Source: Hypsibius dujardini (taxonomy: Eukaryota > Tardigrada > Eutardigrada > Parachela > Hypsibiidae). From it: a DNA stretch of 34,367 bases. The translations under genes were made by a program, and so were the position numbers. This document shows positions 1-12,088 of the stretch, one piece after another (the stretch's first letter is position 1; each line of letters begins with the position of its first letter). The stretch is taken from positions 1 through 34,367 of the forward strand of contig LRSR01012838.1 of the NCBI GenBank assembly GCA_001579985.1, in the 5' to 3' direction. Under the pieces are notes generated by a model. The model was not told where the DNA came from. It was given only the letters and a program-made list of their open reading frames with translations, and ran no database searches.

Positions 1-4
1 AGGC

Positions 5-37
<33 letters not shown>

Positions 38-130
38 GGTAGATAGACAGATAGACAGACAGACAGACAGACAGACAGGTAGATAGACAGACAGACAGAC
101 AGGCAAACATGTAGATAGACAGTCAGACAG
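1..130. repeat. (GACA)n/(GATA)n microsatellite
   Basis: Imperfect GACA/CAGA tetranucleotide array with GGTAGATA interruptions. In the sense of the minus-strand zw10 gene it is a TGTC array lying inside an intron, about 20 nt beyond the donor at 150-149. It runs off the left edge of the window. Confidence 0.95.
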
Positions 131-150
131 ATATTTTTGCTAGAGCTTAC

Positions 151-2366
151 CCCCAGCCGACGGAATGGAAATGAGCTTCTGCTGAAAGGAGTACGGTACG
201 ATATCAAGGAGCATTGAGCTAGAATTGTAGACGGCTGTTACAAGCGAGCGCAATGATGCTGCGGAGGATGCTCGTTCCAGCAACTGTCGGCCGTGATCCA
301 TGATGGTGACAACGCAGGTACTGAAAAAGAACAAGCCAAAATATCACACCGAAAGTGCCCACAAGCGACAAGCAGGGCAGACATCGAGACTGGCGGACAG
401 ACAGACGACTCTAAACGTGCAGGCATCCAGGCAAGTCTGGGTACTACTGTAGTACCTGACAGACATGTCCTGCAGCTGGAAGAGTGCAAAATCATCCCCT
501 TCATCAGCTGGTGACTTGGCTAGAGACGCGATCTTGTGCGGCGTCAGAAAGTCCCTCTCAGACATGAGTAAGTGCCGACTCCGAATTAACAATTCCCGTC
601 CGGACTTGGCCGCGTACACCGTTTCTAAACTTCCCACATCAACTTCCCAGTTCCCTCCCACCGGATTCATGCAGTTCAGTTCCGCGAGAACGGCTTTGAG
701 CTCAGCCACACCCTTTACGATATCAACTTTCACTGCCTGAAACTCGGCAAAGTCCGCCGGAAGTGAGTCCTCGATGCAATTCCGCTGGACCGCTTCCACC
801 AATTCGGCCTCCATGGCCCGTCCCAACGCGCCGGCAAGTTCCCCATTCGTCTCTGCGTCCATTTTAAAGACATTCCGTTTAAGAAAAAGGAAACAAAGAC
901 GGATTTCCGACAGCCGAGTGACTGCGGAGATTTCCAATGGGAAAACGTCTGGTTGATTGATCACTTGAAGTGAAATCTCTTCCCCTTCCAAAATCACAAA
1001 TCCCGCCTTCCCGTTGGCCACCGGCGCGACGACTTGACGGAAAATCCGATCGGCAAGGTCTTTCGTGATTGTGGAAAAAATTTGCAGATTTTTGGAAGCG
1101 GCGATGAGGTCTTTTAAACGAGATGAAAATGAGACGTCATTGAGGAGATGAATCCCCGCGGCGGTGACGTCGATTAGCTCTTTCCAGTCCTGCTCCACGC
1201 GCACCGCCAGTGCCGACTGCAACTCCGTCCGTTGGGCTTTCAGCGAGCTGACCACTTTCAGTCCGCAGCGTTCTTCCCTGCCGAAGTCTTTGAGCGTTTT
1301 CCGCAGGTCGATGAGAATTTTGGCGTCGTTCTCGAGTGATGACGCCAGTCCGAAACCGGCTTTGAGCCCCTCGAGTGCCCGGCAAACATCACGAAGTATG
1401 GAGAGGATCCGATGGGTTTCGGTGGCTTCGCTGAGGGCGATCTGAGCGGCCTCGCTTTCGTTCTTAGAGTCCCGCGGTTGGTTCTATAAAATCAAGCAAA
1501 ATCAAGCAAAATCAATCAATCAATCTATGTATCTACTGCGATGAACATGTAAATTTAACACAATCAAATGATACATCAATCAATCGCTAGACTTCAGTGA
1601 TAACTCCGGTAATTTATAACATATTCGGTTTCATTGTTATTTTCAAAAATTTTGTTTTCCGGCATGCCCTATTTGCCCTTTCAGTGTTGACTCTCGTAGT
1701 TATGTCGTCAAACGAATTCAGCGCTTCGAACATCGAATGCGCTGAAAATGTAACATCACGTCAATACATCAATCAACCAATACATCAATCAACCACTACA
1801 TCAATCAATCAATACATCAATCAACCAATACATCAATCAATCACAGTCAATCAATCAATCAATTACCGATCGATAACGTTAATTGATGACTCGATCAACC
1901 TTGATCTTCTCCTAGAATGTCCTTATTATTTGCACTCATCCCTCTCCATGAATAATTAACACTGCTGAAATCAACTGGCCATCACAGTATGCCGCTCGAT
2001 AAATCAAATGGGTGGAGCGCCACCGCCACGGTAATTTGAACTCAACACAATCCCGTCAATACAACAATCAATCGAAATGCGTCATTGATAATCTCGATAA
2101 TTCCTGAGAATGTAACTTCCCCGTTCGCTGTAATTATTTCTATTTCCCCGAAATGATACCTTGTCGGCCTTTTCAATTAGCTCCTCAAGTCGGCTACTGG
2201 ATGCCGCAATATCCGTGCGAATGCGGAACCACGCCTCGTAATCCGAGCTTGTCGACGGGGAAGAGGTTTTTGCGAGGGTTTTTACGAGAATCTCTTGCTC
2301 CCGTGCGATGGTCGTGCTCAATGTGTTGATGGTCGCCCGGTCTAACACGGCTGAGTCGGGAATCAT
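151..2366 (-). CDS. zw10: ZW10 kinetochore / vesicle-tether protein homologue (N-terminal two thirds, three exons)
   Basis: ZW10 is a subunit of the kinetochore RZZ complex (spindle checkpoint, dynein recruitment) and of the ER NRZ tether that captures Golgi-derived COPI vesicles. Exons read on the minus strand: 2366-2160 (69 codons, donor GTATCA), 1483-456 (1028 nt, acceptor TATAG, donor GTACTA) and 320-151 (donor GTAAGC). Phases agree at both junctions. The encoded part, about 468 residues, is mostly helical. The middle exon follows the ZW10 family layout, including the stretch with RNCIEDSLP, a helix ending AELNCM, and SRHLLMSE near its 3' end; the last exon (IMDHGRQLLERA, DIVPYSFQQKL) matches the family too. 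An in-frame TGA upstream of 2366 supports that start. About 300 C-terminal residues should lie beyond the left edge. Identification rests on recognised family similarity and was not searched. Confidence 0.82.
1484..2159 (-). repeat. zw10 intron 1 with AATC/ATCA-rich repeats
   Basis: Intron of 676 bp rich in ATCAATCA and CATCAATCAACCAATA units (roughly 1490-1525 and 1765-1865). Plus-strand ORFs here are translations of the repeat and are not genes. Similar TTGA/AATC units recur throughout the window. Confidence 0.8.
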
Positions 2367-3442
2367 TTTCAGCCAAGATCACAACCGCCACTGCAAAATA
2401 TTTTACGACATCAAAAATAAAATTATGATAAAATAAAAACTTGTTCGCCGAAGAGTTTGTAATTGCACGGTTTGTTCCGTTGATCGACTGCTTGATTGTA
2501 AATCTTTCATCTCAACAGCTGTCTGACTTAGTGGTCCGAGCGAGGGGATTATTGCCGCCGATCCGGATTAGGTCAGGCAAATAGATGACCTGAACTAGGC
2601 TGGATTCCTCGTACAGTGAAAATCCTGAGATTCGAACGACGTCACAGTGTCGTTTATACTTTACTGTCTCAAACTCCGAACTGGCAACGGCCGGCTCCGC
2701 GCCAAACGGTTCGATAGAACCGAACTCACGTGACGGTTCCAGTCTCAGGACTTTCCTTGTACTCTTGTTATTCACAATTTACAATGCCGTCGTTATCAAT
2801 AATAATTGCGTATGATTTGCAAGATGAGCATTGGAATTTTAGAAAGCACGGCGCAGCGTTCCACGCTCGTAGGCTCAATCAATGAATCCGCCTGGGCATT
2901 GGACTTTTTCCTCGCTTTGAATATTTTTGAGTCTCGTCGCTGGTTTTGTGCGACGGATTGCTTGATTGTCCACTTTTCCGGGCACAGCAGCTGATCGGGG
3001 GGTCAAGGGGCAAAAGAGGCGTGGCCGTCTTACAAGACAACGTAAACACCCCCAACGCAAGTTGTCTTCAAATCAAATTTCGCCCTGTCTTCCTTCTTCT
3101 TCCTGCATGAATGATATCATTTTTTTCGAGAACCTTGGAAGATTTGCTTTCAACTCTGGCAGAGTTGAGTGGAAAGGTGTATTTCCAAATTCCAAAACGG
3201 ATGTCCGAACTCTGAAGGCGCGGAGGAATCTTCATTTTTTTTGCGCCGTCTGTCCTCCTTCCCCTGATCTGCCGTTCGGCATCACACACGGTGTGGCTGT
3301 GTGAAAGGTTCCTTTTTTGAATTCCTGAAGAGTTGACTTACCATTCCTCTGGTTACGAGGAGTGGATTGGGGTGCACACTGCTGCGGAAGGGGACGCGTC
3401 GTCCTCGTCGTCAAGGATTCCGAGACGTTTTGGACGCAAAAA
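2367..3442. promoter_or_regulatory. Divergent intergenic region between zw10 and the GPR107-like gene
   Basis: The two start codons face away from each other 1.08 kb apart. No recognisable coding sequence is visible in between. On the minus strand a strong donor (GTAAGTCAAC, near 3344) and an acceptor (TTTTGCAG, near 2391) could frame a 5' UTR intron of zw10, which would put its transcription start close to 3350-3440, right beside the plus-strand gene. That arrangement is inference. Short ORFs in the interval resemble no family I know. Confidence 0.4.
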
Positions 3443-6429
<2,987 letters not shown>

Positions 6430-6677
6430 TCTGCCTGGCTCCTAAGTTCACTCCTCGATTCCATGTTTGGCTTGGCCTTTGAAGCTGTTTCGTTAATGGT
6501 TCATTGATTTTACGACTCAAGTGACTGTTTGTTGCAACAATCGTTGTCTCTGTCGGAAGAGTTGTTTTTTAGTGATTTTTTTTCTTACCGTAAAATTCAC
6601 CCATCATATCTGTAATAGTTTTCGCAATATTTGAAGTTACTCTTATCAGCATCAATCATTCATGGGGGACTAATAAA
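6430..6677 (+). terminator. 3' UTR of the GPR107-like gene with poly(A) signal overlapping the next start codon
   Basis: The only canonical AATAAA in this 248-bp interval is at 6672-6677. Its last A is the first base of the ATG of the downstream Ly6 gene. No protein is encoded between. Confidence 0.6.
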
Positions 6678-7158
6678 TGGATGGGCAAATTTGGTTGTAC
6701 GTGATTGTCGTGAAGCTTCTGTGCGTTCCTTCAGGTGAGTTTGATTTTTATAACAAATTTTTTTATGTAGTAGGAATGTCTGTGAACAATTTGACTGTTT
6801 CTGACTGGTGCCTAGGAATGATCGTGATACTTTAAAATAATTATATTGGATGGTAGAATTACGTCCGAGTTTATGCGATTCAGGTGAATCGATATTTTGC
6901 TATCAGTGTGGGACGGATCAGGATCGAACGTCAGCTGATCGTTGCGGTACGGAAGGCCCGTTTCGGGAGGGAGAGCATTCGTTGGTGGACTGCAGCCGGG
7001 ATGAGGCCACTTCACCTGGACTGATGTGTCTGAAGTATACGCAACTAAGTCCTCGAGCTTTTATCTGTAAGGAAAGAACTCCGCACGTCAGACAAATAGA
7101 CACGACAAAGGAGGACAAGAAGACAGGCAGGCAGACAGACAAGACAGACAGAGCAGGC

Positions 7159-7203
<45 letters not shown>

Positions 7204-8554
7204 GGTAGATCAGCGATCTAAAAAAAATTGACCGATTAATCTCTTTTCCAGGGGATAAAAGATGGAAAAGCATCATTAGGCGGTGCGCGCAAGCTTCGTC
7301 TCACGGCCAACTTCAAGGCTGTGACTGGGGTTATGACTGTATGTCTGCTTCATTTTCGAAAATCAACGTCACATTAATTGAAATTACTTTATGTTTGTGT
7401 TTCAGCCCGAGGAACTTACTGGGAGCAGGTAACCTCCGTAACGACACCAAATATCACAGCAGTAGCATGTTAAAAATACATCCCATATAATAAAGGCACG
7501 GCCTCGAACTTTGACTATTTATTTCCATTATGTTTTATATAAGTGAGGACCGATAATAAAATATTATATATATCAGGCCCAATAAATATGATATGATTTG
7601 AAAGGGGCGAGGTTTTGTAGCTGAAAGAAAATGAAAGAAACAATTCATGTGAGTGACGACATTTTCAGACATGATAGATGTAGTCCCAGTTAGTTTTAGT
7701 AACCATCGTGTGCCTGTGTGCCTGTGTACCTGGGTGCCTGTTTGCCTGTGTGACTGTGTGCCTGTGTGCCTGTGTGCCTGTGTGCCTGTGTGACTGTGCC
7801 TGTGTGCCTGTGTGACTGTGTGCCTGTGTGACTGTGTGCCTGTGTGCCTGTGTGCCTGGGTGCCTGTTTGCCTGTTTGCCTGTGTGACTGTGTGCCTGGG
7901 TGCCTGTGTGCCTGTGTGCCTGTGTGCCTGTGTGCCTGTGTGCCTGTGTGCCCAAGTTAAAGCCACCCTTTAACCTTTGGCCCAGCACAATTGGTGATCC
8001 GAATTCGAGCCAATTTCACCTACCGCGTGCTGCTTTTTTTCCACGATTGATTGATTATTGATTGAACTCCCCCAACCATCGGAGAACAGAACGGAGTAAA
8101 ATTAGAAAAAACTTATTAATATATAAAATCTTAGTTAAAAATAAAATCTTGGTTAAATAACAATTTTGGTCGGTTTTACAGGCCGTGGCTTACTAGGCTG
8201 GGACATTTAAGGCATCGAAAAACAGTCAAGAAATCAATTAAGGACGCTTGACCGCCAAAAGATAAATTTGCTCAATCAATTGATCGATCGAAAACAGCTG
8301 CTCGCGTTGGCTGGAACTGGCTGGAACTCGGACCCCTTATTTTGCTTGACCAAAGCTTAAAGGGTGGCTTTAACTTGGGCACCTAGGTTTAAAAACAAGT
8401 TTGCATATATATTTTTCAGTGTTACTGTACGAAAGACGGCTGCAATTCCGGTGGATCTCTCAAGTGGTCGGTGTGGTTAATCGTGGCAACACTGACGTTG
8501 TCTTTGCCGCCGTGGGTCAACGCCGTTTCACCGCGGCTTCGGGGCCTTGATTGA
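6677..8554 (+). CDS. Ly6/uPAR three-finger GPI-anchored protein, five exons
   Basis: Family members are small extracellular GPI-anchored proteins; invertebrate ones such as quiver/sleepless modulate ion channels and receptors. Which partner this one has cannot be said. Exons: 6677-6734, 6884-7066, 7252-7338, 7406-7428 (a 23-nt microexon) and 8420-8554. All are GT-AG with matching phases, giving 161 residues. Residues 1-19 form a signal peptide. The mature part has exactly ten cysteines, opening FCYQCGTDQD and closing CYCTKDGCNS, the Ly6/uPAR signature. A hydrophobic C-terminus (WSVWLIVATLTLSL) after small residues fits a GPI signal. The gene starts 248 bp after the GPR107-like stop. Intron 4 (991 bp) holds a microsatellite and a MITE. 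The last exon overlaps a minus-strand ORF. The Cys pattern and phase agreement make the model strong; the exact start is less sure. Confidence 0.85.
7124..7208 (+). repeat. (GACA)n microsatellite in Ly6 intron 2
   Basis: CAGACAGACAGA array starting about 55 nt downstream of the donor at 7067. The surrounding ORFs are repeat translations. Confidence 0.95.
7705..7950 (+). repeat. (TGTGCCTG)n octanucleotide array in Ly6 intron 4
   Basis: About 245 bp of TGTGCCTG with TGTGACTG and TGGGTGCCTGTTTGCC variants. It directly abuts the left inverted repeat of the MITE at 7948. Confidence 0.95.
7948..8382. mobile_element. 435-bp MITE with perfect 26-bp terminal inverted repeats in Ly6 intron 4
   Basis: Left end 7948-7973 starts GTGCCCAAGTTAAAGCCACC; the right end 8357-8382 is its exact reverse complement. 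No internal protein is visible. The internal sequence is AT-rich, with TTGA-type repeats near 8046-8070 and 8274-8290. A target-site duplication is not evident because the left end lies in a TGTGCC array. Confidence 0.85.
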
Positions 8555-8924
8555 TTGATTGATTCGATTGGGGAATCGAATTGTTATCCGCAGGTCCAGG
8601 CCGTTTCACCGCTGCTTCGGGGCCTTGATTGATTGATTGATTCGATTGGGGAATCGAATCGTTATCCGGAAGTCCAGGCCGTTTCACCGCTGCTTTGGGG
8701 CCTTGATTGATTGATTGATTCGATCGGGGAATCGAATCGTTATCCGGAAGTCCAGGGATGATTGAATTTTCAGCGGACACTCTCGGCGCATGTCCGGTGT
8801 TGTTGTGCGGACTTCCGGTCAGTGGGACGCCGTTGTTGCCGATCGATCCGTGGCGTGCCGGCGACACTCCCACCAAGACGAAGTACAACCCCGAAAGCCC
8901 CAAAATGGAGCGGAAAGATTTCAT
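8517..8924 (-). CDS. Hypothetical secreted protein with three 26-residue repeats ending in Lys-Arg (prepropeptide-like)
   Basis: A 135-residue single-exon ORF. Residues 1-23 look like a signal peptide (basic start, hydrophobic ILGLSGLYFVLVGV core, cleavage after SPA). The C-terminal part is three tandem 26-residue units, each running from PG through DNDSIP or a variant, SNQSINQGP and AAVKR. Each unit ends in the dibasic KR typical of prohormone cleavage. The 78-bp period keeps frame. Its end overlaps the Ly6 last exon by 38 bp on the other strand. Caution: the SNQSINQ part comes from a TTGA/AATC simple repeat common in this window, and most differences between copies change amino acids, so selection on the protein is not shown. 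It could be only a minisatellite in the Ly6 3' UTR. Confidence 0.35.
   Translation of the reverse strand: MKSFRSILGLSGLYFVLVGVSPARHGSIGNNGVPLTGSPHNNTGHAPRVSAENSIIPGLPDNDSIPRSNQSINQGPKAAVKRPGLPDNDSIPQSNQSINQGPEAAVKRPGPADNNSIPQSNQSINQGPEAAVKRR
8523..8756. repeat. 78-bp tandem repeat, three copies
   Basis: Copies start at 8523, 8601 and 8679 with CCGTTTCACCGC. Each includes (TTGA)n and the near-palindrome TTCGATTGGGGAATCGAA. Copies differ at only a few positions. The first copy overlaps the Ly6 stop codon. Confidence 0.95.
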
Positions 8925-9110
8925 TTTTTTTAAAGTATTTTACACGCAGATTTAAAACACATTGAATTTTAATGTGTAATCCGAAGAAAATTGATTTTGC
9001 CGATTTATTATGGAAAATTCTAATAAGTAATGAACGATATGTATTGATCCTTGTTGGAGTAGTGGCACTGTGAATAGTGATGGTAAATGCATTTTTGGAA
9101 GGTTAAATAA

Positions 9111-9149
9111 TTTGGCTTGTCTGGCTTGTCTGGCTTGTCTGGCTTGTTT
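9111..9149 (+). repeat. (TGGCTTGTC)n 9-bp tandem repeat
   Basis: Four units of GGCTTGTCT before the copy of the CGCGTTAGACAGGGACAG element. No coding function is seen. Confidence 0.85.
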
Positions 9150-9190
9150 CTTTCAACGTCAGCAAATGCGAATTTTGCAAAATTTAAATA

Positions 9191-9357
9191 CTGTTTTTCG
9201 CGTTAGACAGGGACAGAGTACGAGCTGTGGAACGTTTAATCGGCCACGCGGCGCTTGTGCTGTGTGTACGGTGCACACTGCACACAGCCGTGCACGCGTT
9301 CGACTCCACTACGACTGACGCAAACATCATTGGAAGAAAAAAATCCAATTGCCCACG
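9191..9357 (+). mobile_element. MITE copy 1 of the CTGT..CGCGTTAGACAGGGACAG family
   Basis: Begins after TA at 9189-9190 with CTGTTTTTCGCGTTAGACAG. About 100 bp are repeated nearly identically at 10460-10562. Its distal part (9308-9357, ACGCAAACATCATTGG) is repeated in reverse complement at 10375-10425. The right terminal inverted repeat is not clear, so the end is approximate. Confidence 0.6.
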
Positions 9358-9359
9358 CC

Positions 9360-9650
9360 ATACAGGTTCCCTAGTAGGAGAAGTCTGTCGTAGACTTGTA
9401 TTGTAGGCTCAGGTTTTACCCAGTCTGGGCCATACTTTACTGGTTTCTGGACTTAGAATTTTCTCGATCCCTATAAAGGATCCCTGTGCACAGTATACAA
9501 TTTTACTGTATGCGAAGTGTGGTAGCCGTAGCCTGGGGCCTTTTCATAGAAGAATGAATCAAATGTAATTTCCAAAATTATTATTATTATTATTAATTTC
9601 CAAACGATGAAGGGAGAACGAAGTTGGTTTTTAAACGAATGTAAACAAAC
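9360..9650. other. Gene-free interval
   Basis: No ORF, RNA gene or clear element is recognised. It contains a short (ATT)n tract near 9573-9592. Confidence 0.6.
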
Positions 9651-9765
9651 AGGATACCGGACACAGTCAAAGGGTACCGAACCAACCTTAGGGTATCTAA
9701 CATGTTAAGGGTACCGAACTTATTAACGGTACCGACACGGCCAAGGGTACCGAACCGTTCTAAGA
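9650..9765. repeat. Degenerate GGGTACCGAACC repeats
   Basis: Five loosely spaced copies of GGGTACCGAAC or GGTACCGAC with diverged spacers. They look like an eroded outlier of the inverted GGTACC minisatellite at 9935-10260. Confidence 0.7.
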
Positions 9766-9934
9766 TATGATAGTTTTGGGATGAGTTAGACGAACGAATA
9801 GAGTTACTTCAGAGCTGAACAAATTAGGTCAGGGCCTGCTGGCTGGTCGACCTATCAAGTAGCTCGACCCTCACGGTAGCTATCCTTCCGTACGGCTAAC
9901 TCATCAGAATTTGAAAAAATGCAATATCCTAGGT

Positions 9935-10260
9935 TGGTTCGGTACCCCTGGCCGGTTCGGTACCCCTGGCCGGTTAGGTACCCCTGGCCGGTTAGGTACC
10001 CCTGGCCGGTTAGGTGCCCCTAGCCGATTCGGTACCCCTGACCGGTTAGGTACCCCTAGCCGATTCGGTACCCTAGCCGGTTCTTTTTTTGAGAATCTTC
10101 TTTATCAATATTATAAAGAGTGCAGGGTGCCGGTAAAGGGTACCTAAACGGACAGGGGTACCTAACCGGCCAGGGGTACCTAACCGGCTAGGGGTACCTA
10201 ACCGGCCAGGGGTACCGAACCGGCTAGGGGTACCTAACCGGCCAGGGGTACCGAACCGGT
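9935..10260. repeat. Inverted pair of 18-bp GGTACC minisatellites (large hairpin)
   Basis: Left arm about 9935-10082: eight units of GGTACCCCTGGCCGGTTA. Right arm about 10136-10260: about seven units of the exact reverse complement (TAACCGGCCAGGGGTACC). The arms are separated by roughly 55 bp. ORFs reading GTPGRL repeats on both strands are translations of the array. Confidence 0.92.
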
Positions 10261-10374
10261 ACAGACGGTATAGCACAGACGGTATCACAAATTCACAGTG
10301 CCTCAAAAAATTTCCAAGTACTGGAACCATGCAGAAAGCCCAGGTGTTATTTAGCGTCTGGGTGGGTGCTAAAC

Positions 10375-10449
10375 CGCGAATGGGCAAGGATTTTTTTCTT
10401 CCAATGATGTTTGCGTCTACGACTGTCCCTGTCGAACGCAAAAATACAG
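10375..10449 (-). mobile_element. MITE copy 2 (truncated, inverted)
   Basis: The minus strand reads CTGTATTTTTGCGTTCGACA from 10449, then joins the distal part of the family seen at 9308-9357, so the middle is missing. It is head to head with copy 3 across the shared TA at 10450-10451. Confidence 0.65.
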
Positions 10450-10451
10450 TA

Positions 10452-10602
10452 CTGTATTTTCGCGTTAGACAGGGACAGAGTACGAGCTGTGGAACGTTTA
10501 ATCGGCCACGCGACACTTGTGCTGTGTGTACGGTGCACACTGCACACAGCCGTGCTCACGTTCCACTCTAGTACTACTGTCCCTGTCTAACGCGAACATA
10601 CA
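10452..10602 (+). mobile_element. MITE copy 3 with about 26-bp terminal inverted repeats
   Basis: Left end CTGTATTTTCGCGTTAGACA at 10452, preceded by TA. The right end is its near reverse complement (CTGTCCCTGTCTAACGCGAA, ending at about 10602). Interior is shared with copy 1. Confidence 0.75.
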
Positions 10603-11144
10603 AAGTTCTCTTGGCATCAGGAAGCTTGCATATTTTGCATTCATTTCCGCGGGGTCAAGGCGGACACGATGTGGCAATTATTCATGGCGGCTCCGCTAGA
10701 AAGTCAAGTGGAGTGGAAGTGAAGTCTCAAGTGCTTCGTTGGTTTTTCCTTCCCCCGATGTGCCCGAACGACGCCCATAGAAATTACGACGAAGAATGGA
10801 ACAGTCCCTGGGTTGTTTAGGACCGTGCTTTCATCGATATATGATTATTCGATTTCGCTAATTTAATGTATTCTATCCTGTGAGCTCGCAATCTTACGGG
10901 ACAATTTTAAGTAAAACATGTTCTGTCGCTCGCTTGGTTGTTCATTCAGATTCACCTAAACTTTATTGGATTAACAATTTTGAAACCGAAATCATCATTT
11001 CAATCAATCAAGGTAGCATAGCTTGTCAGACAGAAACCAACAGGCCAATCACAGACAAGTGAACGGAATTGAATGATCCGCTCAAGCTTGATATGAATCA
11101 GCGGGGGTGGGGCATAATCGACCCTTGAGATCGGGACCGCACAG
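10603..11144. other. Gene-free interval
   Basis: I see no supported gene, repeat array or RNA. Short ORFs here have no family features. Confidence 0.55.
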
Positions 11145-11146
11145 TA

Positions 11147-11312
11147 CTGCACTGCCGCGATTAAACCGGTCACTTTTTGCACCCGGGCAGCGCATTCGAC
11201 CTGTGTGAGTGTGCGTGTGAGTGTGAGTGTGTGAGTGTGTGTGCTCACTGAACACACAGACGCGTGTGACGGAGGCGCGGCTAAACTGACCGGTTTAATC
11301 GCGGCAGTACAG
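11147..11312. mobile_element. 166-bp MITE with 26-bp inverted repeats and TA target site
   Basis: The left end begins CTGCACTGCCGCGATTAAAC; the right end (11287-11312) is its reverse complement with one mismatch. It is flanked by TA at 11145-11146 and 11313-11314, as expected for the Tc1/mariner-pogo superfamily. A (GTGTGA)n stretch lies inside. It has no coding capacity. Confidence 0.85.
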
Positions 11313-11314
11313 TA

Positions 11315-11826
11315 CTGTACTGTCGCGATTCTAACGCCAGCTTAGCCCCGCCTCCCTCGTGCAAGACTACGTGACGTCACGGATTCAATCCCGTTCAGCC
11401 AAAACCATGTTGATTGTTGATTGAGTAAAGCAACGGCTCCTGTTCCAACGGCTGATTTTAAAATGGTGAAAACATCTAGAACAAATTATTCTGAAGCCGA
11501 GAAGCAACGAATAATTGAGCGATTTCACGAGTCTGGTCTATCCGTCAACCAGTTTGCGCTAAACGAAAAGATTCCGCGGGTGAACATTCAAGAATGGAAG
11601 AAGTAAGTTTTGTCGTCAACTCCTTCGCTCGATTGATTGATTTTAACGGAGCTCCTGGTTTTTCCTTGCAGAATCAAATGGGATATAAAAAACGGCTTGA
11701 AATAATGGGACGATTGATTGATTCAGTCCGCCAAAAGAGCAGCGAATTTCATTGAACGCAGGCTGGCCCGGGGGTAGTAATTTACTGGTAGGGCCAAAAA
11801 CGGCCGTTAGAATCGCGACAGTACAG
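11315..11826 (+). mobile_element. 512-bp TA-flanked pogo/Tigger-like miniature transposon
   Basis: Terminal inverted repeats of 22 bp (CTGTACTGTCGCGATTCTAA at the left, the reverse complement ending at 11826), flanked by TA at 11313-11314 and 11827-11828. The left TA is shared with the 166-bp MITE, whose ends are clearly related. It encloses a short spliced ORF for a helix-turn-helix protein. Confidence 0.85.
11463..11705 (+). CDS. HTH-only pogo/CENP-B-type transposase fragment, two exons
   Basis: Exons 11463-11602 (donor GTAAGT) and 11672-11705 (acceptor TTGCAG) encode 57 residues. The core (NYSEAEKQRIIERF, SGLSVNQFAL, IPRVNIQEWKK) has the pattern of the psq-type helix-turn-helix found at the N-terminus of pogo/Tigger transposases and CENP-B, which binds transposon ends. 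The second DNA-binding domain and the DDE catalytic domain are absent. A good donor and acceptor and an early TAA in exon 2 suggest a small product that could bind DNA but not cut it. It could equally be a relic of a larger transposase gene after internal deletion. Confidence 0.55.
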
Positions 11827-11850
11827 TATACAGATCGTAGGCCGTTGGTC

Positions 11851-12088
11851 AGAAAAATCGGGACGCTCGATTTATCAAACGACAATTTGTTACCACAAGG
11901 CTGCAGGCTATACAAAAAAGTGCTTTGATTTGAGGCGGAATAGTTGGCCACAAGATTACACTGCGCATTTGCGCAACAGAGATTGCACATGTAGTCTTGT
12001 GGCCAACTATTTCCGCCTCAAATCAAAGCAGCCTGCAGCCTTGTGATAACAAATTGCCTCCTGACAAATCGAGCGTCCCGATTTTTCT
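11851..12088. mobile_element. Foldback element with about 100-bp arms
   Basis: The left arm from 11851 (AGAAAAATCGGGACGCTCGA) and the right arm ending at 12088 are reverse complements over about 100 bp with a few small gaps, around a short loop near 11957-11990. Its TGTAGTCTTGTGGCC segment resembles 15473-15490 in another inverted-repeat element, so the two appear related. Confidence 0.85.

Noticed and set aside
1597-1959. Plus-strand ORF with INQPIHQS repeats
   Set aside because: It is a translation of the ATCA repeats in zw10 intron 1.
7535-7988. His/Thr/Gln-rich minus-strand ORFs (HRHTGTQA repeats)
   Set aside because: They are translations of the TGTGCCTG array in Ly6 intron 4.
9935-10260. 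CRISPR-like array of regular repeats
   Set aside because: Units are contiguous without unique spacers, occur in opposite orientations, and lie in an animal genome.
9911-10540. GTPGRL-repeat ORFs on both strands
   Set aside because: They reflect the inverted 18-bp GGTACC array and neither strand is favoured.
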